This document shows positions 32,348 through 42,160 of a stretch of DNA of 64,000 bases, one piece after another. Location: NCBI RefSeq assembly GCF_024753245.1, contig NZ_JANUGX010000013.1, positions 1-64,000 on the forward strand, given 5' to 3'. Position 1 is the first letter of the stretch. Each line of letters starts with the position of its first letter. The translations under genes and the position numbers were made by a program. Below the pieces are notes generated by a model that was given only the letters and a program-made list of their open reading frames with translations, searched no databases and was not told the origin of the DNA. This DNA comes from Massilia norwichensis (GTDB taxonomy: Bacteria > Pseudomonadota > Gammaproteobacteria > Burkholderiales > Burkholderiaceae_D).

Positions 32348-32776
32348 ATGTCGAAACAGAAGATGATGACCCTGAGCATGCTGGCCGCGCTCTGCGTGCT
32401 GGCCACGATGAGCATGCACGCCAGGGCACAAACGAGCGAAAGCCAATCCGGCCAGGAAGGCATGGTGGTGGTGCGCGATCCGGCCACCGGCAAGATGCGC
32501 GCGCCGACGCCGCAGGAATTGCGCGAGCTGCGCGCCAAGGCCCCGCGCCCGGCGGCCGCAGTCGCCGGCAACCCGCCGCAGCAGCCCAAGGCCTTGACCG
32601 GACGCCACGGTGCCCACGGCGTGCGCCTGGGCGAGAAGACCCTGGTCTACGACGTGGTCACGCGCGGCGAGGACGGCAAGCTGTCCAGCCAATGCGTACA
32701 GGGCGAAGACGCCACCCGGCACGCCCTGCACACCGACAACGCCCAGCAAGAGGAGCACCGCCATGAAGCCCGCTGA
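32348..32776 (+). CDS. Post-PEP-CTERM-1-type exported small protein
   Basis: 142 residues with a signal peptide (TLSMLAALCVLATMSMHARAQ). The conserved part VVVRDPATGKMRAPTPQELRELR matches what I know as the post-PEP-CTERM-1 domain, a small family found just downstream of PEP-CTERM genes in this group. The C-terminus is His/Glu rich (EEHRHEAR). It begins 12 bp after the PEP-CTERM gene and overlaps the protease start by 14 bp. The function is unknown; a role as chaperone or inhibitor of the protease is only a guess. Confidence 0.75.
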   Translation: MSKQKMMTLSMLAALCVLATMSMHARAQTSESQSGQEGMVVVRDPATGKMRAPTPQELRELRAKAPRPAAAVAGNPPQQPKALTGRHGAHGVRLGEKTLVYDVVTRGEDGKLSSQCVQGEDATRHALHTDNAQQEEHRHEAR

Positions 32777-34238
32777 TCAAGCAAAGCCCGGCCATCCGCG
32801 CCTGCAGCAGGCGGCGGCCGGCGTCGTCGCCACCATCGCCTGCGCCCTGGCGCTGGCGGTCGGCGCCATGACCACCGCGCACGCTGCCGCCACCATCGTG
32901 ATCGTCAACCAGAACGAGCCGGGCGTGGGCTTCAACGATCCGACCCCGGCGGGCCCGGTCGGCGGCAATCCCGGCACCACGCTCGGCCAGCAGCGCCTGT
33001 ACGCCTTCCAGCGCGCGGCCGACATCTGGGGCGCCACCCTGACCAGCAGCGTGCCGATCCGGATCGGCGCGTCCTTCGTGCCGCTGTCCTGCACCGCCAC
33101 CAGCGCCGTGCTCGGTTCGGCAGGCGCCAACGAGATCTGGAGCGACTTCCCGAACGCGCCGCGCGCCAACACCTGGTATCCGAGCGCCCTGGCCAGCAAG
33201 CTGGCCGGCGAGGACGTCTCGACCCCGGGTGAGCCGCACATCATCGCGCGCTTCAATTCGCGCCTGGGCCTGTTCCCCGACTGCCTGCCGGGCAACGGTT
33301 TCTACCTCGGCCTGGACCGCAACTTCGGCGATCAGGTCGACCTCGTCACCGTGCTGCTGCACGAATTCGCGCACGGCCTGGGCTTCCAGACCTTCACCGA
33401 CGACGAGACCGGCGAGGAAATCCTCGGCATCCCCTCGATCTGGGACTACTACCTGCTGAACAACGCTACCCGCCGCACCTGGGTCGAGAGCACGCCGGCC
33501 GAGCGCGCCCAGTCGGCCATGACCTGGCGCGGCCTGTCCTGGAACGGCCCGCGCGTGACCGCTGCCGTGCCGCAGGTGCTGGACCCGATGTCGAACCTCA
33601 ACATCTCGGGTGCGGCGGCCGGTACCGCCGGCGGCGACTACGAGGTCGGCGATGCCTCCTTCGGCCCGCCGCTGGCGAATCCGCCGGTGCGCGGTCAGTT
33701 GATGCCGGTGGTCGACCAGGCCAATGGCACCGGCCTGGCCTGCGATCCGCTGAACGCCCTCAACGCACTGGCGGTGCGCGGCAACATCGCGCTGGTCGAC
33801 CGCGGCACCTGCGATTTCGTCACCAAGGCCCGCAACGTGCAGACCGCCGGCGCGATCGGCATGGTGGTGGCGGACAACCAGCCGGGCGATGTGGCCGGCA
33901 TGAGCGGCAACGATCCGAGCATCACCATCCCCTCGGTGCGGGTGACCCAGGCCGCTGGGGCCACGCTGAAGGCCAGCCTGCAGCGCCGTTCGCGCACCCA
34001 GTCGGGCGTGGTGGCCAGCCTGGGGGTGAACGCCAACCGCCTGGCCGGCACCGACCCGCAAGGCCGGATCCTGATGTACACGCCGACCATCTACTCGCCG
34101 GGCTCGACCGTCTCGCACTACACCACCGAAGCCAAGCCGAACCAGCTGATGGAGCCGTCCATCAACGACGACCTGACGCACGAGGTGACGCCGCCGCGCG
34201 ACCTGACCTATCCGCTGCTGCAGGATATCGGTTGGTAA
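32763..34238 (+). CDS. Exported PA-domain zinc metalloprotease
   Basis: 491 residues. The signal peptide ends near residue 41. The zinc site is VLLHEFAHGLGF (HExxH at 200-204). Position 11 of the motif is Thr, so it is not a standard HExxHxxGxxH metzincin. The third ligand may be the His in VSHYTTEAKPNQLMEP near residue 457. A PA domain (about 310-430) is inserted, seen in ALVDRGTCDFVTKARNVQTAG. The protein ends LLQDIGW, a common end of bacterial zincins of this kind. GAGGAG precedes the ATG. It is probably secreted and degrades or trims extracellular proteins. Confidence 0.85.
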   Translation: MKPADQAKPGHPRLQQAAAGVVATIACALALAVGAMTTAHAAATIVIVNQNEPGVGFNDPTPAGPVGGNPGTTLGQQRLYAFQRAADIWGATLTSSVPIRIGASFVPLSCTATSAVLGSAGANEIWSDFPNAPRANTWYPSALASKLAGEDVSTPGEPHIIARFNSRLGLFPDCLPGNGFYLGLDRNFGDQVDLVTVLLHEFAHGLGFQTFTDDETGEEILGIPSIWDYYLLNNATRRTWVESTPAERAQSAMTWRGLSWNGPRVTAAVPQVLDPMSNLNISGAAAGTAGGDYEVGDASFGPPLANPPVRGQLMPVVDQANGTGLACDPLNALNALAVRGNIALVDRGTCDFVTKARNVQTAGAIGMVVADNQPGDVAGMSGNDPSITIPSVRVTQAAGATLKASLQRRSRTQSGVVASLGVNANRLAGTDPQGRILMYTPTIYSPGSTVSHYTTEAKPNQLMEPSINDDLTHEVTPPRDLTYPLLQDIGW

Positions 34239-34258
34239 TCCAAACCGGGTAAACAAAG

Positions 34259-34295
34259 CAAAAGGGCCGGCCCCTCGCGGGTGCCGGCCCTTCTT
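34259..34295. terminator. Intrinsic terminator between the protease and ppa
   Basis: The stem AAAGGGCCGGC/GCCGGCCCTT with an 11-nt loop is flanked by A-rich sequence on the left and TTCTT on the right. It lies 21 bp after the protease stop and 22 bp before the convergent ppa stop, so it can serve both strands. Confidence 0.75.
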
Positions 34296-34316
34296 CATGG
34301 TCGCAATGCGCGGCGA

Positions 34317-34853
34317 TTACTTCGCCTGGCCCTCGTAGGCCTTCACGCCGTTGACGATCTCTTCCTTGGCGGCGTCGACGCCGGCCCAGCCCTCGACCTT
34401 GACCCACTTGCCCTTTTCCAGGTCCTTGTAGTGCTCGAAGAAGTGCTGGATCTGGTTGCGGGTCAGTTCCGGCACGTCTTCATGCGACTTGATGTTGGCG
34501 TACACCGGCGCCAGCTTCTCGACCGGCACGGCCAGGATCTTGGCGTCGCCGCCGGCTTCGTCGGTCATCTGCAGCACGCCCAGTGCGCGGCAACGCACCA
34601 CCACGCCCGGGATCAGCGGGAACGGGGTAATGACCAGCACGTCGCACGGGTCGCCGTCGTCGGCGATGGTGTTCGGGACGTAGCCGTAGTTGCACGGGTA
34701 GTGCATGGCGGTGCCCATGAAGCGGTCGACGAAGATCGCGCCGGATTCCTTGTCCACTTCGTATTTGACCGGATCGCCATTCATCGGGATCTCGATGACG
34801 ACGTTGAAATCGTTCGGCACGTCGCGGCCGGCGTTGACGTTGTTCAGGCTCAT
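34317..34853 (-). CDS. ppa: Inorganic pyrophosphatase
   Basis: Family I soluble pyrophosphatase that hydrolyses PPi to two phosphates and pulls biosynthetic reactions forward. 178 residues, near the E. coli length. The active-site residues are in [16 protein letters not shown], the family signature [12 protein letters not shown], and the later [14 protein letters not shown], which provides Mg ligands. It follows hemY by 97 bp on the same strand but has its own promoter-like TATAAT. Confidence 0.96.
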   Translation of the reverse strand: MSLNNVNAGRDVPNDFNVVIEIPMNGDPVKYEVDKESGAIFVDRFMGTAMHYPCNYGYVPNTIADDGDPCDVLVITPFPLIPGVVVRCRALGVLQMTDEAGGDAKILAVPVEKLAPVYANIKSHEDVPELTRNQIQHFFEHYKDLEKGKWVKVEGWAGVDAAKEEIVNGVKAYEGQAK

Positions 34854-34901
34854 GGCTTGTCCTTGGTTGCTTGGGTTGCTGTAAGAATAATAAAGGGGGC
34901 C

Positions 34902-34907
34902 ATTATA
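34902..34907 (-). promoter_or_regulatory. Likely -10 element of the ppa promoter
   Basis: A perfect TATAAT on the minus strand ends 49 nt before the ppa ATG, giving an expected leader of about 42 nt. The -35 region is poor. A CTTGTGCG/CGCACAAG hairpin lies just upstream (about 34923-34939). Confidence 0.5.
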
Positions 34908-34950
34908 GCGAATCGGCCTGGACTTGTGCGCCGCACAAGCCCGTGTTCCT

Positions 34951-36147
34951 TTACAGAACGGTGGCCAGCGCGCACTGGCGGAAGTGGCGGTTCGCCTCTT
35001 CTTCCTGGCCCAGGGCTTCGTGCAGCTGGGCCAGCTTCAAATGGGCTTCGCGCACATGCTCCGGATTGGTCGCGTCAAGCAGCGCCTGTTCCAGATAGCG
35101 CTGGGCCTTGCCCCACAGCTTCTGGCGCAGGCACAGCGCGCCCAGGGTCAGGGCCAGTTCGGCGTCGCCCGGGTGCTCGCGCAGCCAGCCTTCGCATTTC
35201 TCGATCTGGGCCAGCAGCGTGGCCGAGCCCTCCGGACCGGCAGCCTCGCGGTAGGCGCGCACCACGCGCTCGTCCCACTCCAAGGCCAGCGCGTTTTCGA
35301 CGATCACGCGGGCTTCGTCGTGCAAGCCACGGGCGTTGAAGGCGGCGGCGGCGCGCGCCGCAATATAGGGCTTGCAACGGTCGGCGTTCGGCATCGAGGA
35401 CCACATGCGGCGCAGGCTTTCGGCATCGTGGCCGCCCTCGCCCAGCAGCGCCTCGTAGGCCATCTCGCGCAGGCGGCCGGACAGGGCCGGATGCAGGGCG
35501 TTGCGCTTGTCCAGGATGCGCACCAGGCGCAGCACCTCGGGCCAGTTGCGGGCCTGCTGGTTGGCCTTCATCGCCCATTGCAGCGCGTGGATGTGGCGCT
35601 GGCCGCTGGCGTTCAGCTCGGCCACCGCTTCCAGCGCGCCTTCCGGCTTGTGCTCGTCGACCAGCAGTTCGGTCACCGTCATCAGGCGCGCGGTCTTGAG
35701 CGAGCCGTCGTGCAGGACCCCGGCCAGCCAGGCGTCGCGCCGTGCCGGTTCGCGCATGCGGTGCGCGGCACGGGCGCCGATCAGGGCCGCCAGGCCAGCA
35801 TTGTCGGGCAGCTCGGCGGCGCGCTTGGCGGCCTTCTCGGCATGGCCGAAGCGGCCTTCGAACAGGGCTTTCAGCGCCTCGCGCAGGCCGCGGTTGGCTT
35901 CGCGCTCGCGCTTGCGCAGACGGTACTCGGCCACGCGCGCCGGCATGTCGAGGGTCGCGCGCACCGCCCGCGCCAGCACGTACACGGCCAGGAACAGGAT
36001 CGCGGTGAGCACCACGAACAGGTTCAACGACAGGTCGATCCGGTGCGGCGGGTAGAAGAACACCACGTTGCCGGGGTTGAAACGGGCGGTCACGGCGATG
36101 CCGATCGCGGCCGCCATCAGGGCGACTAACCAGAGAAGCAGGCGCAT
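34951..36147 (-). CDS. hemY: HemY-type haem-biosynthesis-associated membrane protein
   Basis: 398 residues of the HemY N-terminal/TPR family; this is the gammaproteobacterial-style HemY, not protoporphyrinogen oxidase. Two N-terminal membrane helices ([17 protein letters not shown] and [16 protein letters not shown]) are followed by a cytosolic TPR-like helical region such as [20 protein letters not shown]. Its precise role in tetrapyrrole synthesis is unresolved. It starts 11 bp after hemX within hemC-hemD-hemX-hemY. Confidence 0.88.
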   Translation of the reverse strand: MRLLLWLVALMAAAIGIAVTARFNPGNVVFFYPPHRIDLSLNLFVVLTAILFLAVYVLARAVRATLDMPARVAEYRLRKREREANRGLREALKALFEGRFGHAEKAAKRAAELPDNAGLAALIGARAAHRMREPARRDAWLAGVLHDGSLKTARLMTVTELLVDEHKPEGALEAVAELNASGQRHIHALQWAMKANQQARNWPEVLRLVRILDKRNALHPALSGRLREMAYEALLGEGGHDAESLRRMWSSMPNADRCKPYIAARAAAAFNARGLHDEARVIVENALALEWDERVVRAYREAAGPEGSATLLAQIEKCEGWLREHPGDAELALTLGALCLRQKLWGKAQRYLEQALLDATNPEHVREAHLKLAQLHEALGQEEEANRHFRQCALATVL

Positions 36148-36158
36148 CCGTCAGCTCC

Positions 36159-37319
36159 TCATGGTTTCGATTTGTAGTTGCGCACGGCGTTCAGGCTTTC
36201 CGACAGATCCGGCACCTCGATGGTGACGTTGTTGGCCTGTACCTGGCGCAGCAGGCCCTGCACCGACTGGGTCGAGCGCGCCTTGGTGTCGAAATAGCGG
36301 GCCAGCGTCTGCTGGGCGCTGCCGATATCGTCGCGGAAGGTGCCTTCGTTGCGCGACAACAGGGCCAGGCGCGCGTTCAGCAGGCGCAGCTTCAGGTTCT
36401 CGCGCACGAAATAGGCTTCGCCCGGCGACAGCATCAGCGCTTCCGGCCGGTCGACGGTGCGCACGCGGATCAGCTGGCGCATGTCGTCCCACATCTCGTG
36501 GCTCCAGTTGCGCCAGGTCTCGACCATGCGGCGGCCCAGCGACATCTCCTGTTCCGGCACGGCCGCAGCCGCAGCGCCCTTGGCGGCCTTGGCCGGCGGA
36601 TTCACGCGGCTCGGCGCGCTCGGCTCGGCCGGCTTCTCGTCGGCCAGCAGCGGCAGGTTGTCGATCTGGCCGATCACGTTATCGAGGCGCAGCGCGATGC
36701 CGGCCTGGTCGACCTGGGGCAGCGCCTTCAGCTTGTCGATGTCGCGCGCGATGGCGCGGCGGATCGTGATGAATTGCGGCTTGTCGGAGCGCGACAGCGA
36801 GCGGTCGGCGTTGGCCAGCGCGATCAGCGCGCCCTGCACGTTGCCGGCCAGCTGCAGCTGCTGGCTGGCGGTCGACAGCACCTGCTCGATCTCGGACAGC
36901 GCCCATTCGTCGCGGTTCTTCGAGATGTCCTGGTACATCTGCTCGAGCGCGGCCTGCTGGCTCTGCGACTCGGTCTGGCGGCTTTCCAGCACGCCGACCT
37001 TGACCTGCAGCTCCTTGGCGGTTTCCTGGGTCTCGCGGACCAGCTGGGCGGTCTCGGCGTTCGAGGCGTTGTCCTTCTGCAGGGTCCTGGCGACGTCTTC
37101 GCGCAGGCGGTTGAAGCGGCTGTGGGTCGACCAGGTCTGCAGCGCCAGCAGCACGGCCAGCACGATGATGGCCACATTCTGCGGCTTGTTCAGCAGCCCG
37201 CCGACGCGGGTCATTTCCGGCACGCGCGGTTCGGCCGGCGCGGACGCCGCATAGGCCTCCGGCGGGACCATCTGGCCGCCCTTGCTCGATGGGTCGGGAT
37301 TGTTGGGCAATTCGTTCAT
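36159..37319 (-). CDS. hemX: HemX-type membrane protein (uroporphyrinogen-III C-methyltransferase-like annotation)
   Basis: 386 residues. One membrane helix (NVAIIVLAVLLALQTWSTH, about residues 47-65) is followed by a long periplasmic or cytosolic coiled coil (about 70-150) and a helical domain. Although often named a methyltransferase, it has no SAM-binding fold, so the enzymatic label is doubtful. Its start overlaps the hemD stop by 4 bp, supporting coupled translation in the haem operon. Confidence 0.87.
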   Translation of the reverse strand: MNELPNNPDPSSKGGQMVPPEAYAASAPAEPRVPEMTRVGGLLNKPQNVAIIVLAVLLALQTWSTHSRFNRLREDVARTLQKDNASNAETAQLVRETQETAKELQVKVGVLESRQTESQSQQAALEQMYQDISKNRDEWALSEIEQVLSTASQQLQLAGNVQGALIALANADRSLSRSDKPQFITIRRAIARDIDKLKALPQVDQAGIALRLDNVIGQIDNLPLLADEKPAEPSAPSRVNPPAKAAKGAAAAAVPEQEMSLGRRMVETWRNWSHEMWDDMRQLIRVRTVDRPEALMLSPGEAYFVRENLKLRLLNARLALLSRNEGTFRDDIGSAQQTLARYFDTKARSTQSVQGLLRQVQANNVTIEVPDLSESLNAVRNYKSKP

Positions 37320-38092
37320 GCTTGTGATTGTAACGCGGCAAGAAGACGCTCGTCGCCGGAGCCGGTGAGGACCAGGCGGCCAAAGCCGAGTGCGCGCGCC
37401 GTGTCATGGATGCGCGCGTGCGGGACGATCAGGCGCTGCTGCCGCAGTTGATGCTGCAATTCGATGGGTTCGAGCCGCTCGACCAGGGACACCAGGCCGC
37501 GCAGCGCTTCCGAGCTCGTGATTATCCAGTCGTTCGGCCGGGCCAGCAAGCCGGCCAGTTGCGCCGCCAGCTCCGGGCTCAGGCCGGGGACCGCGCGGCG
37601 GTAGCTGCTGACCGTCTCCACCAGGGCGCCGGCGCCGCGCAGGGCGTCCGGCAGCAGCTCGCGCCCGCCCTCCCCGCGCACCACCAGCACGCGGCGGCCG
37701 GCCAGGCGCGCCAGGTCCAGCGCCTGCAGCAGGTGTTCGGAATCGCTGAAGGCCGGGTCGTTCGGGCAATGGATGCGCACGCGCCCATCCGCCACCCCGT
37801 GCCTGGCGAGCGCGGCGCGGCTGCCCTCGCCGACCACGCCGATGTCGACGCCCGCCGGCCAAGCCTCGATGTGGGCAAAGGCGGCATCGATCGCGTTCGG
37901 CGACACAAACACCACCAGCGCATACGCGGCCAGGTCGGCCAGCACGCGGCGCAGCACCGCCTGGCCCGCGTCCGGCAGCGGCGAGATGTCCAGCAGCGGC
38001 AGCAGCACCGACTCGCGGCCGAGGGCGGCCACGGCGCGCGCCAGCGGCTCGGCCTGCTGCCGGGGTCGGGTGATGACGACCGCGCCGGCCAT
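37316..38092 (-). CDS. hemD: Uroporphyrinogen-III synthase
   Basis: 258 residues from [19 protein letters not shown]. Cyclises hydroxymethylbilane with inversion of ring D to give uroporphyrinogen III. HemD is poorly conserved, but the N-terminal VITRPRQQAEPL, the VFVSPNAIDAAF segment and the WIITSSEALRGLV segment near the C-terminus are typical. Its ATG overlaps the hemC stop as TGATG, so translation is coupled. Nine further in-frame codons lie upstream but fall inside hemC. Confidence 0.92.
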   Translation of the reverse strand: MAGAVVITRPRQQAEPLARAVAALGRESVLLPLLDISPLPDAGQAVLRRVLADLAAYALVVFVSPNAIDAAFAHIEAWPAGVDIGVVGEGSRAALARHGVADGRVRIHCPNDPAFSDSEHLLQALDLARLAGRRVLVVRGEGGRELLPDALRGAGALVETVSSYRRAVPGLSPELAAQLAGLLARPNDWIITSSEALRGLVSLVERLEPIELQHQLRQQRLIVPHARIHDTARALGFGRLVLTGSGDERLLAALQSQA

Positions 38093-39069
38093 CAGGGTGC
38101 GGCCGACTCGGCCTTGCACTCGGCCAGGATGGCGTCGGCGTCCTGTTCGCGCAGGCGGTTCGAGACTTGCTGGCCCAGGCTTTCGGGATCGTCGGCCGGG
38201 CCGCTGCTTTCGGCGAAGGCGCTGCGGCGGCCATCCGGCGTGGCCACGATGGCGCGCAGGTGCATCTCGCCGCCGGCGACGACCGCGTGGGCCGCCAGCG
38301 GGATCTGGCAGCTGGCGCCGAACACGCGCGAGACCTTGCGCTCGGCGGCGACGGCGCGGGCGGTGGCTTCGTCGTTCAGCGGCGCCAGCAGCGCGCGCAG
38401 GTCGACGCCGTCGGGACGGCTGCCTGCGACGATCTCGATCGCCATCGCGCCCTGGCCGGCGGCCGGCAGGCTCTCGTCCGTTTCCAGACAGGCACGGATG
38501 CGGTGCGCCATGCCCAGGCGCTTGAGGCCGGCGGCGGCGAGGATGATCGCGGCATATTCGCCACGGTCGAGTTTTCCGAGCCGGGTATCGAGGTTGCCGC
38601 GCAGCGGCTTGATCACCAGATGCGGGTAGCGCGCCGCGATCAGGGCCTGGCGGCGCAGGCTGCTGGTGCCGACCACGCTGCCGGCCGGCAACGCGGCCAG
38701 GCTGTCGAAGTCGTTCGAGACGAAGGCGTCGCGCGGGTCTTCGCGCTCGAGCACGGCGGCCAGCCCGAAGCCGTCCGGCAGTTCCATCGGCACGTCCTTC
38801 AGCGAGTGCACGGCCAGGTCGGCGCGGCCTTCATGCATGGCCACCTCGAGCTCCTTCACGAACAGGCCCTTGCCGCCGACCTTGGACAGGGTGCGGTCGA
38901 GGATCTGGTCGCCGCGCGTCGTCATGCCGAGAATGTCGATTTGGCAATGCGGATATAATGCGGCGAGGCGGTCGCGCACGTGCGTGGCCTGCCACATGGC
39001 CAGACGGCTCTCGCGCGATGCGATAATGAGGCGAGACGGGACGCGTAGCGTCGTATCGTTTGAGTTCAA
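38092..39069 (-). CDS. hemC: Porphobilinogen deaminase (hydroxymethylbilane synthase)
   Basis: Polymerises four porphobilinogens into hydroxymethylbilane. About 325 residues. The conserved N-terminus is [15 protein letters not shown], with the loop [23 protein letters not shown] and catalytic HSLKDVP. The dipyrromethane-binding Cys is in [16 protein letters not shown]. The start is uncertain: TTG 39069 gives [15 protein letters not shown] 39084 is another option, and neither has a strong ribosome site. It is the first gene of the minus-strand haem operon and divergent from ppc. Confidence 0.93.
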   Translation of the reverse strand: MNSNDTTLRVPSRLIIASRESRLAMWQATHVRDRLAALYPHCQIDILGMTTRGDQILDRTLSKVGGKGLFVKELEVAMHEGRADLAVHSLKDVPMELPDGFGLAAVLEREDPRDAFVSNDFDSLAALPAGSVVGTSSLRRQALIAARYPHLVIKPLRGNLDTRLGKLDRGEYAAIILAAAGLKRLGMAHRIRACLETDESLPAAGQGAMAIEIVAGSRPDGVDLRALLAPLNDEATARAVAAERKVSRVFGASCQIPLAAHAVVAGGEMHLRAIVATPDGRRSAFAESSGPADDPESLGQQVSNRLREQDADAILAECKAESAAP

Positions 39070-39241
39070 AACAATTTCTTTCACTGTCGTTGTGCCTGGA
39101 TCGGCCGGCGCCGGTAGGCGGCATGCCTGAAACCACAAATTCTAGCATGCGGCCCCTTGCAGAAACCGTGGCATCCACCACGGCAACGTTGTACACGAGA
39201 GCCCCTTTTGGGACCCCCGAACATTCAACCTGTGCTCGATA

Positions 39242-42085
39242 ATGAACAAAGCTGCAAACCTTGATCCCCTGGCTGCTTCGCAAGACCAGGTTTCCGCATC
39301 CATCCCGACGCCGTCTTCCGAGAAAGACGCGCCGCTGAAAGAAGACATCCGCCTGCTCGGCCGCCTGCTGGGCGACGTGCTGCGCAACCAGGAAGGCGAG
39401 GCCGTGTTCGACGTGGTCGAGAACATCCGCCAGACCGCCGTGCGCTTCCGCCGCGAGGACGACCCGCAGGCCGGCGAAGAGCTGACCACCCTGCTCAAGA
39501 AGCTCTCGCGCGAAGAAACCAACTCGGTGGTGCGCGCCTTCTCCTATTTCTCGCACCTGGCCAACATCGCCGAAGACCAGCACCACGTGCGCCGCCGCCG
39601 CGCCCACCAGCTGGCCGGCTCGAAGGCTCAGCCGGCCAGCGTGGCGTATGCGCTGGCGCGCCTGCAGGATGCCGGCGTCGGGCGCGAGCAGGTGGCAAGC
39701 TTCTTGCGCGAGGCCTTGATCTCGCCGGTGCTGACCGCCCACCCGACCGAGGTGCAGCGCAAGTCCATCCTCGACGCCGAGCACGACATCGCGCGCCTGC
39801 TGGCCGAGCGCGACCTGCCGCTGACGCCGAAGGAACGCGCGCGCAACATGACGCTGCTGCAGGCGCGCGTGGCGACGCTGTGGCAGACCCGCATGCTGCG
39901 CTACGAGAAGCTGACCGTGGCCGACGAGATCGAGAACGCCCTCTCCTACTACCGCACCACCTTCCTGCGCGAGCTGCCGGCCCTGTACGACGACATCGAG
40001 GAAGAGCTGCAGGCCTCGACAAGGGACGCCACCTACCTGCAGATGGGCAGCTGGATCGGCGGCGACCGCGACGGCAACCCGAACGTCAACGCCGACACCA
40101 TGCAGCGCGCGCTGGTGCGCCACGCCACCACCATCTTCGATTTCTACCTCGATGAAGTGCACGCGCTGGGCGCCGAGTTGTCGACCTCGACCCTGCTGGT
40201 GCAGGCCGACGCCGCGCTCGAAGCGCTGGCCGCGAACTCGCCGGATACGTCGCCGCACCGCAGCGACGAACCCTACCGGCGCGCCCTGATCGGCATCTAC
40301 GCGCGCCTGGCCGCGACCGCGCGCGAACTGGGCGCCAACAATCCGCTGCGCAAGGAGGTCGGCCACGCCGATGCCTACGGCGACCCGGCCGAGTTCCAGG
40401 CCGAACTGCAGGTGCTGGCCGATTCGCTGGCCAACAACCACGGCGCGATATTGATCCGCCCGCGCCTGGCCGGGCTGCTGCGCGCCGCCGCCATCTTCGG
40501 CTTCCACCTGGCCTCGCTCGACATGCGCCAGAGCTCGGACATCCACGAGCGTGTGCTGGCCGAACTGTTCCGGCATGCGGCGGTCGAGCCGGACTACGCC
40601 GCACTGGACGAAGCCGCCAAGGTGAAACTGCTGTTGGCCGAGATCGCCCATCCGCGCCTGCTGTACACGCCTTATGCCGAGTACTCGGACGAGACCGAGT
40701 CGGAACTCGGCGTGCTGCGCATGGCACGCGAGATCCGCAAGCGCTACGGCACGCGCGCGATCCGCAACTACATCATCTCGCACACCGAGACCGTGTCGGA
40801 CCTGCTGGAAGTCCTGCTGCTGCAGAAGGAGACCGGCCTGCTGCGCATCGACGAACGCGAGAAACAGTGCGACGTGATGGTGATCCCGCTGTTCGAGACC
40901 ATCCCCGACCTGCAGCGCGCCGGCCAGATCATGGCCGAGTGGATGGCGCTGCCGATCGTGAAGGAATTCATCACGCAGCAGGGCCGCCTGCAGGAAGTCA
41001 TGCTGGGCTATTCGGACTCGAACAAGGACGGCGGCTTCCTGACATCGAACTGGGAGCTGTACCAGGCCGAGCTGAAACTGGTGCAGGTGTTCGGCGAGGC
41101 CGGCGTCAAGCTGCGCCTGTTCCACGGCCGCGGCGGCACCGTCGGCCGCGGCGGCGGTCCGAGCTACGACGCGATCCTGGCCCAGCCGCCGGGCACCGTG
41201 AACGGCCAGATCCGCCTGACCGAACAGGGCGAGATCATCTCCTCGAAGTTCTCGAACCCGGAGATCGGCCGCCGCAACCTCGAACTGCTGGTGGCGGCCA
41301 CGCTGGAAGCGGGCCTGATGCCCCACGGCGAAGGCCATGAACAGGTGGCGCGCCTGCAGCGCTACGAAGCGGCGATGGCCGAGCTGTCCGAGCGCGCGTA
41401 CAAGGCTTACCGCAACCTGGTGTACGAGACCCCGGGCTTCACCGACTACTTCTTCGCCGCCACGCCGATCGCCGAGATCGCCGAGCTGAACCTGGGCTCG
41501 CGCCCGGCCTCGCGCAAGTCGACCCGCCGCATCGAAGACCTGCGCGCGATTCCCTGGGGCTTCTCCTGGGGCCAGTGCCGCCTGCTGCTGCCGGGCTGGT
41601 TCGGCTTCGGCGCCGCCGTCTCCGGTTGGCTGAAGGATGGGGAAACGGGCGGCGAGCGTGAAGAAAGGCTGGCGCTGCTGAAGGAGATGTTCCAGCAATG
41701 GCCCTTCTTCGCCACGCTGCTGTCGAACATGGACATGGTGCTGGCCAAGACCGACCTGCCGATCGCCCGCCGCTACGCCGAACTGGTGCCGGACGTGGCG
41801 CTGCGCGACCGCATCTTCAAGCGCATCGCGTCCGAATACGGCGAGACCCTGCGCTGCCTGGAACAGGTGACCGGCAATGCCGAGCGCCTGGCCGCGAATC
41901 CGCTGCTGGCCCGTTCGATCCAGAACCGCTTCGCCTACCTGGATCCGCTGAACCACCTGCAGGTGGAGCTGATCCAGCGCCATCGGGCGCTGTCGAAGGA
42001 CCCGGCGAATGTCGATTCGCGGGTGCATCGGGGGATTCACATGTCGATCAATGGGGTGGCGGCGGGACTGCGCAATACCGGTTGA
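39242..42085 (+). CDS. ppc: Phosphoenolpyruvate carboxylase
   Basis: Anaplerotic enzyme: PEP plus bicarbonate gives oxaloacetate and phosphate. 947 residues, the family length. The active-site His is in VLTAHPTEVQRKS (about 165), with GYSDSNKDGGFLTSNW and the Gly-rich loop FHGRGGTVGRGGGPS. The C-terminus ends INGVAAGLRNTG, the conserved allosteric end. It is divergent from hemC with about 170 bp between; no clear promoter could be picked there. Confidence 0.97.
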   Translation: MNKAANLDPLAASQDQVSASIPTPSSEKDAPLKEDIRLLGRLLGDVLRNQEGEAVFDVVENIRQTAVRFRREDDPQAGEELTTLLKKLSREETNSVVRAFSYFSHLANIAEDQHHVRRRRAHQLAGSKAQPASVAYALARLQDAGVGREQVASFLREALISPVLTAHPTEVQRKSILDAEHDIARLLAERDLPLTPKERARNMTLLQARVATLWQTRMLRYEKLTVADEIENALSYYRTTFLRELPALYDDIEEELQASTRDATYLQMGSWIGGDRDGNPNVNADTMQRALVRHATTIFDFYLDEVHALGAELSTSTLLVQADAALEALAANSPDTSPHRSDEPYRRALIGIYARLAATARELGANNPLRKEVGHADAYGDPAEFQAELQVLADSLANNHGAILIRPRLAGLLRAAAIFGFHLASLDMRQSSDIHERVLAELFRHAAVEPDYAALDEAAKVKLLLAEIAHPRLLYTPYAEYSDETESELGVLRMAREIRKRYGTRAIRNYIISHTETVSDLLEVLLLQKETGLLRIDEREKQCDVMVIPLFETIPDLQRAGQIMAEWMALPIVKEFITQQGRLQEVMLGYSDSNKDGGFLTSNWELYQAELKLVQVFGEAGVKLRLFHGRGGTVGRGGGPSYDAILAQPPGTVNGQIRLTEQGEIISSKFSNPEIGRRNLELLVAATLEAGLMPHGEGHEQVARLQRYEAAMAELSERAYKAYRNLVYETPGFTDYFFAATPIAEIAELNLGSRPASRKSTRRIEDLRAIPWGFSWGQCRLLLPGWFGFGAAVSGWLKDGETGGEREERLALLKEMFQQWPFFATLLSNMDMVLAKTDLPIARRYAELVPDVALRDRIFKRIASEYGETLRCLEQVTGNAERLAANPLLARSIQNRFAYLDPLNHLQVELIQRHRALSKDPANVDSRVHRGIHMSINGVAAGLRNTG

Positions 42086-42108
42086 GTTGCATTGCGTCCG
42101 ATCGCGTG

Positions 42109-42152
42109 TCATTACGGGTACTGCCCGTAATGACTTCCCGCGCTTGCGGGAA
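42109..42152. repeat. Hairpin after ppc with a degenerate dispersed palindrome
   Basis: A 10-bp perfect stem TCATTACGGG/CCCGTAATGA with a 5-nt loop lies 24 bp after the ppc stop. It is followed by CTTCCCGCGCTTGCGGGAA, a short variant of the TTCCCGC...GCGGGAA family. No T-run follows, so termination is uncertain. Confidence 0.6.
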
Positions 42153-42160
42153 TGGCGTTT

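Noticed and set aside
38951-38962. TATAAT inside hemC on the plus strand
   Set aside because: It lies within a conserved coding region and about 290 bp from ppc with no -35; a chance match is likely.
38831-42112. A 1093-residue minus-strand frame antisense to ppc
   Set aside because: Low-complexity shadow of ppc codon bias; no ribosome site or recognisable domain.
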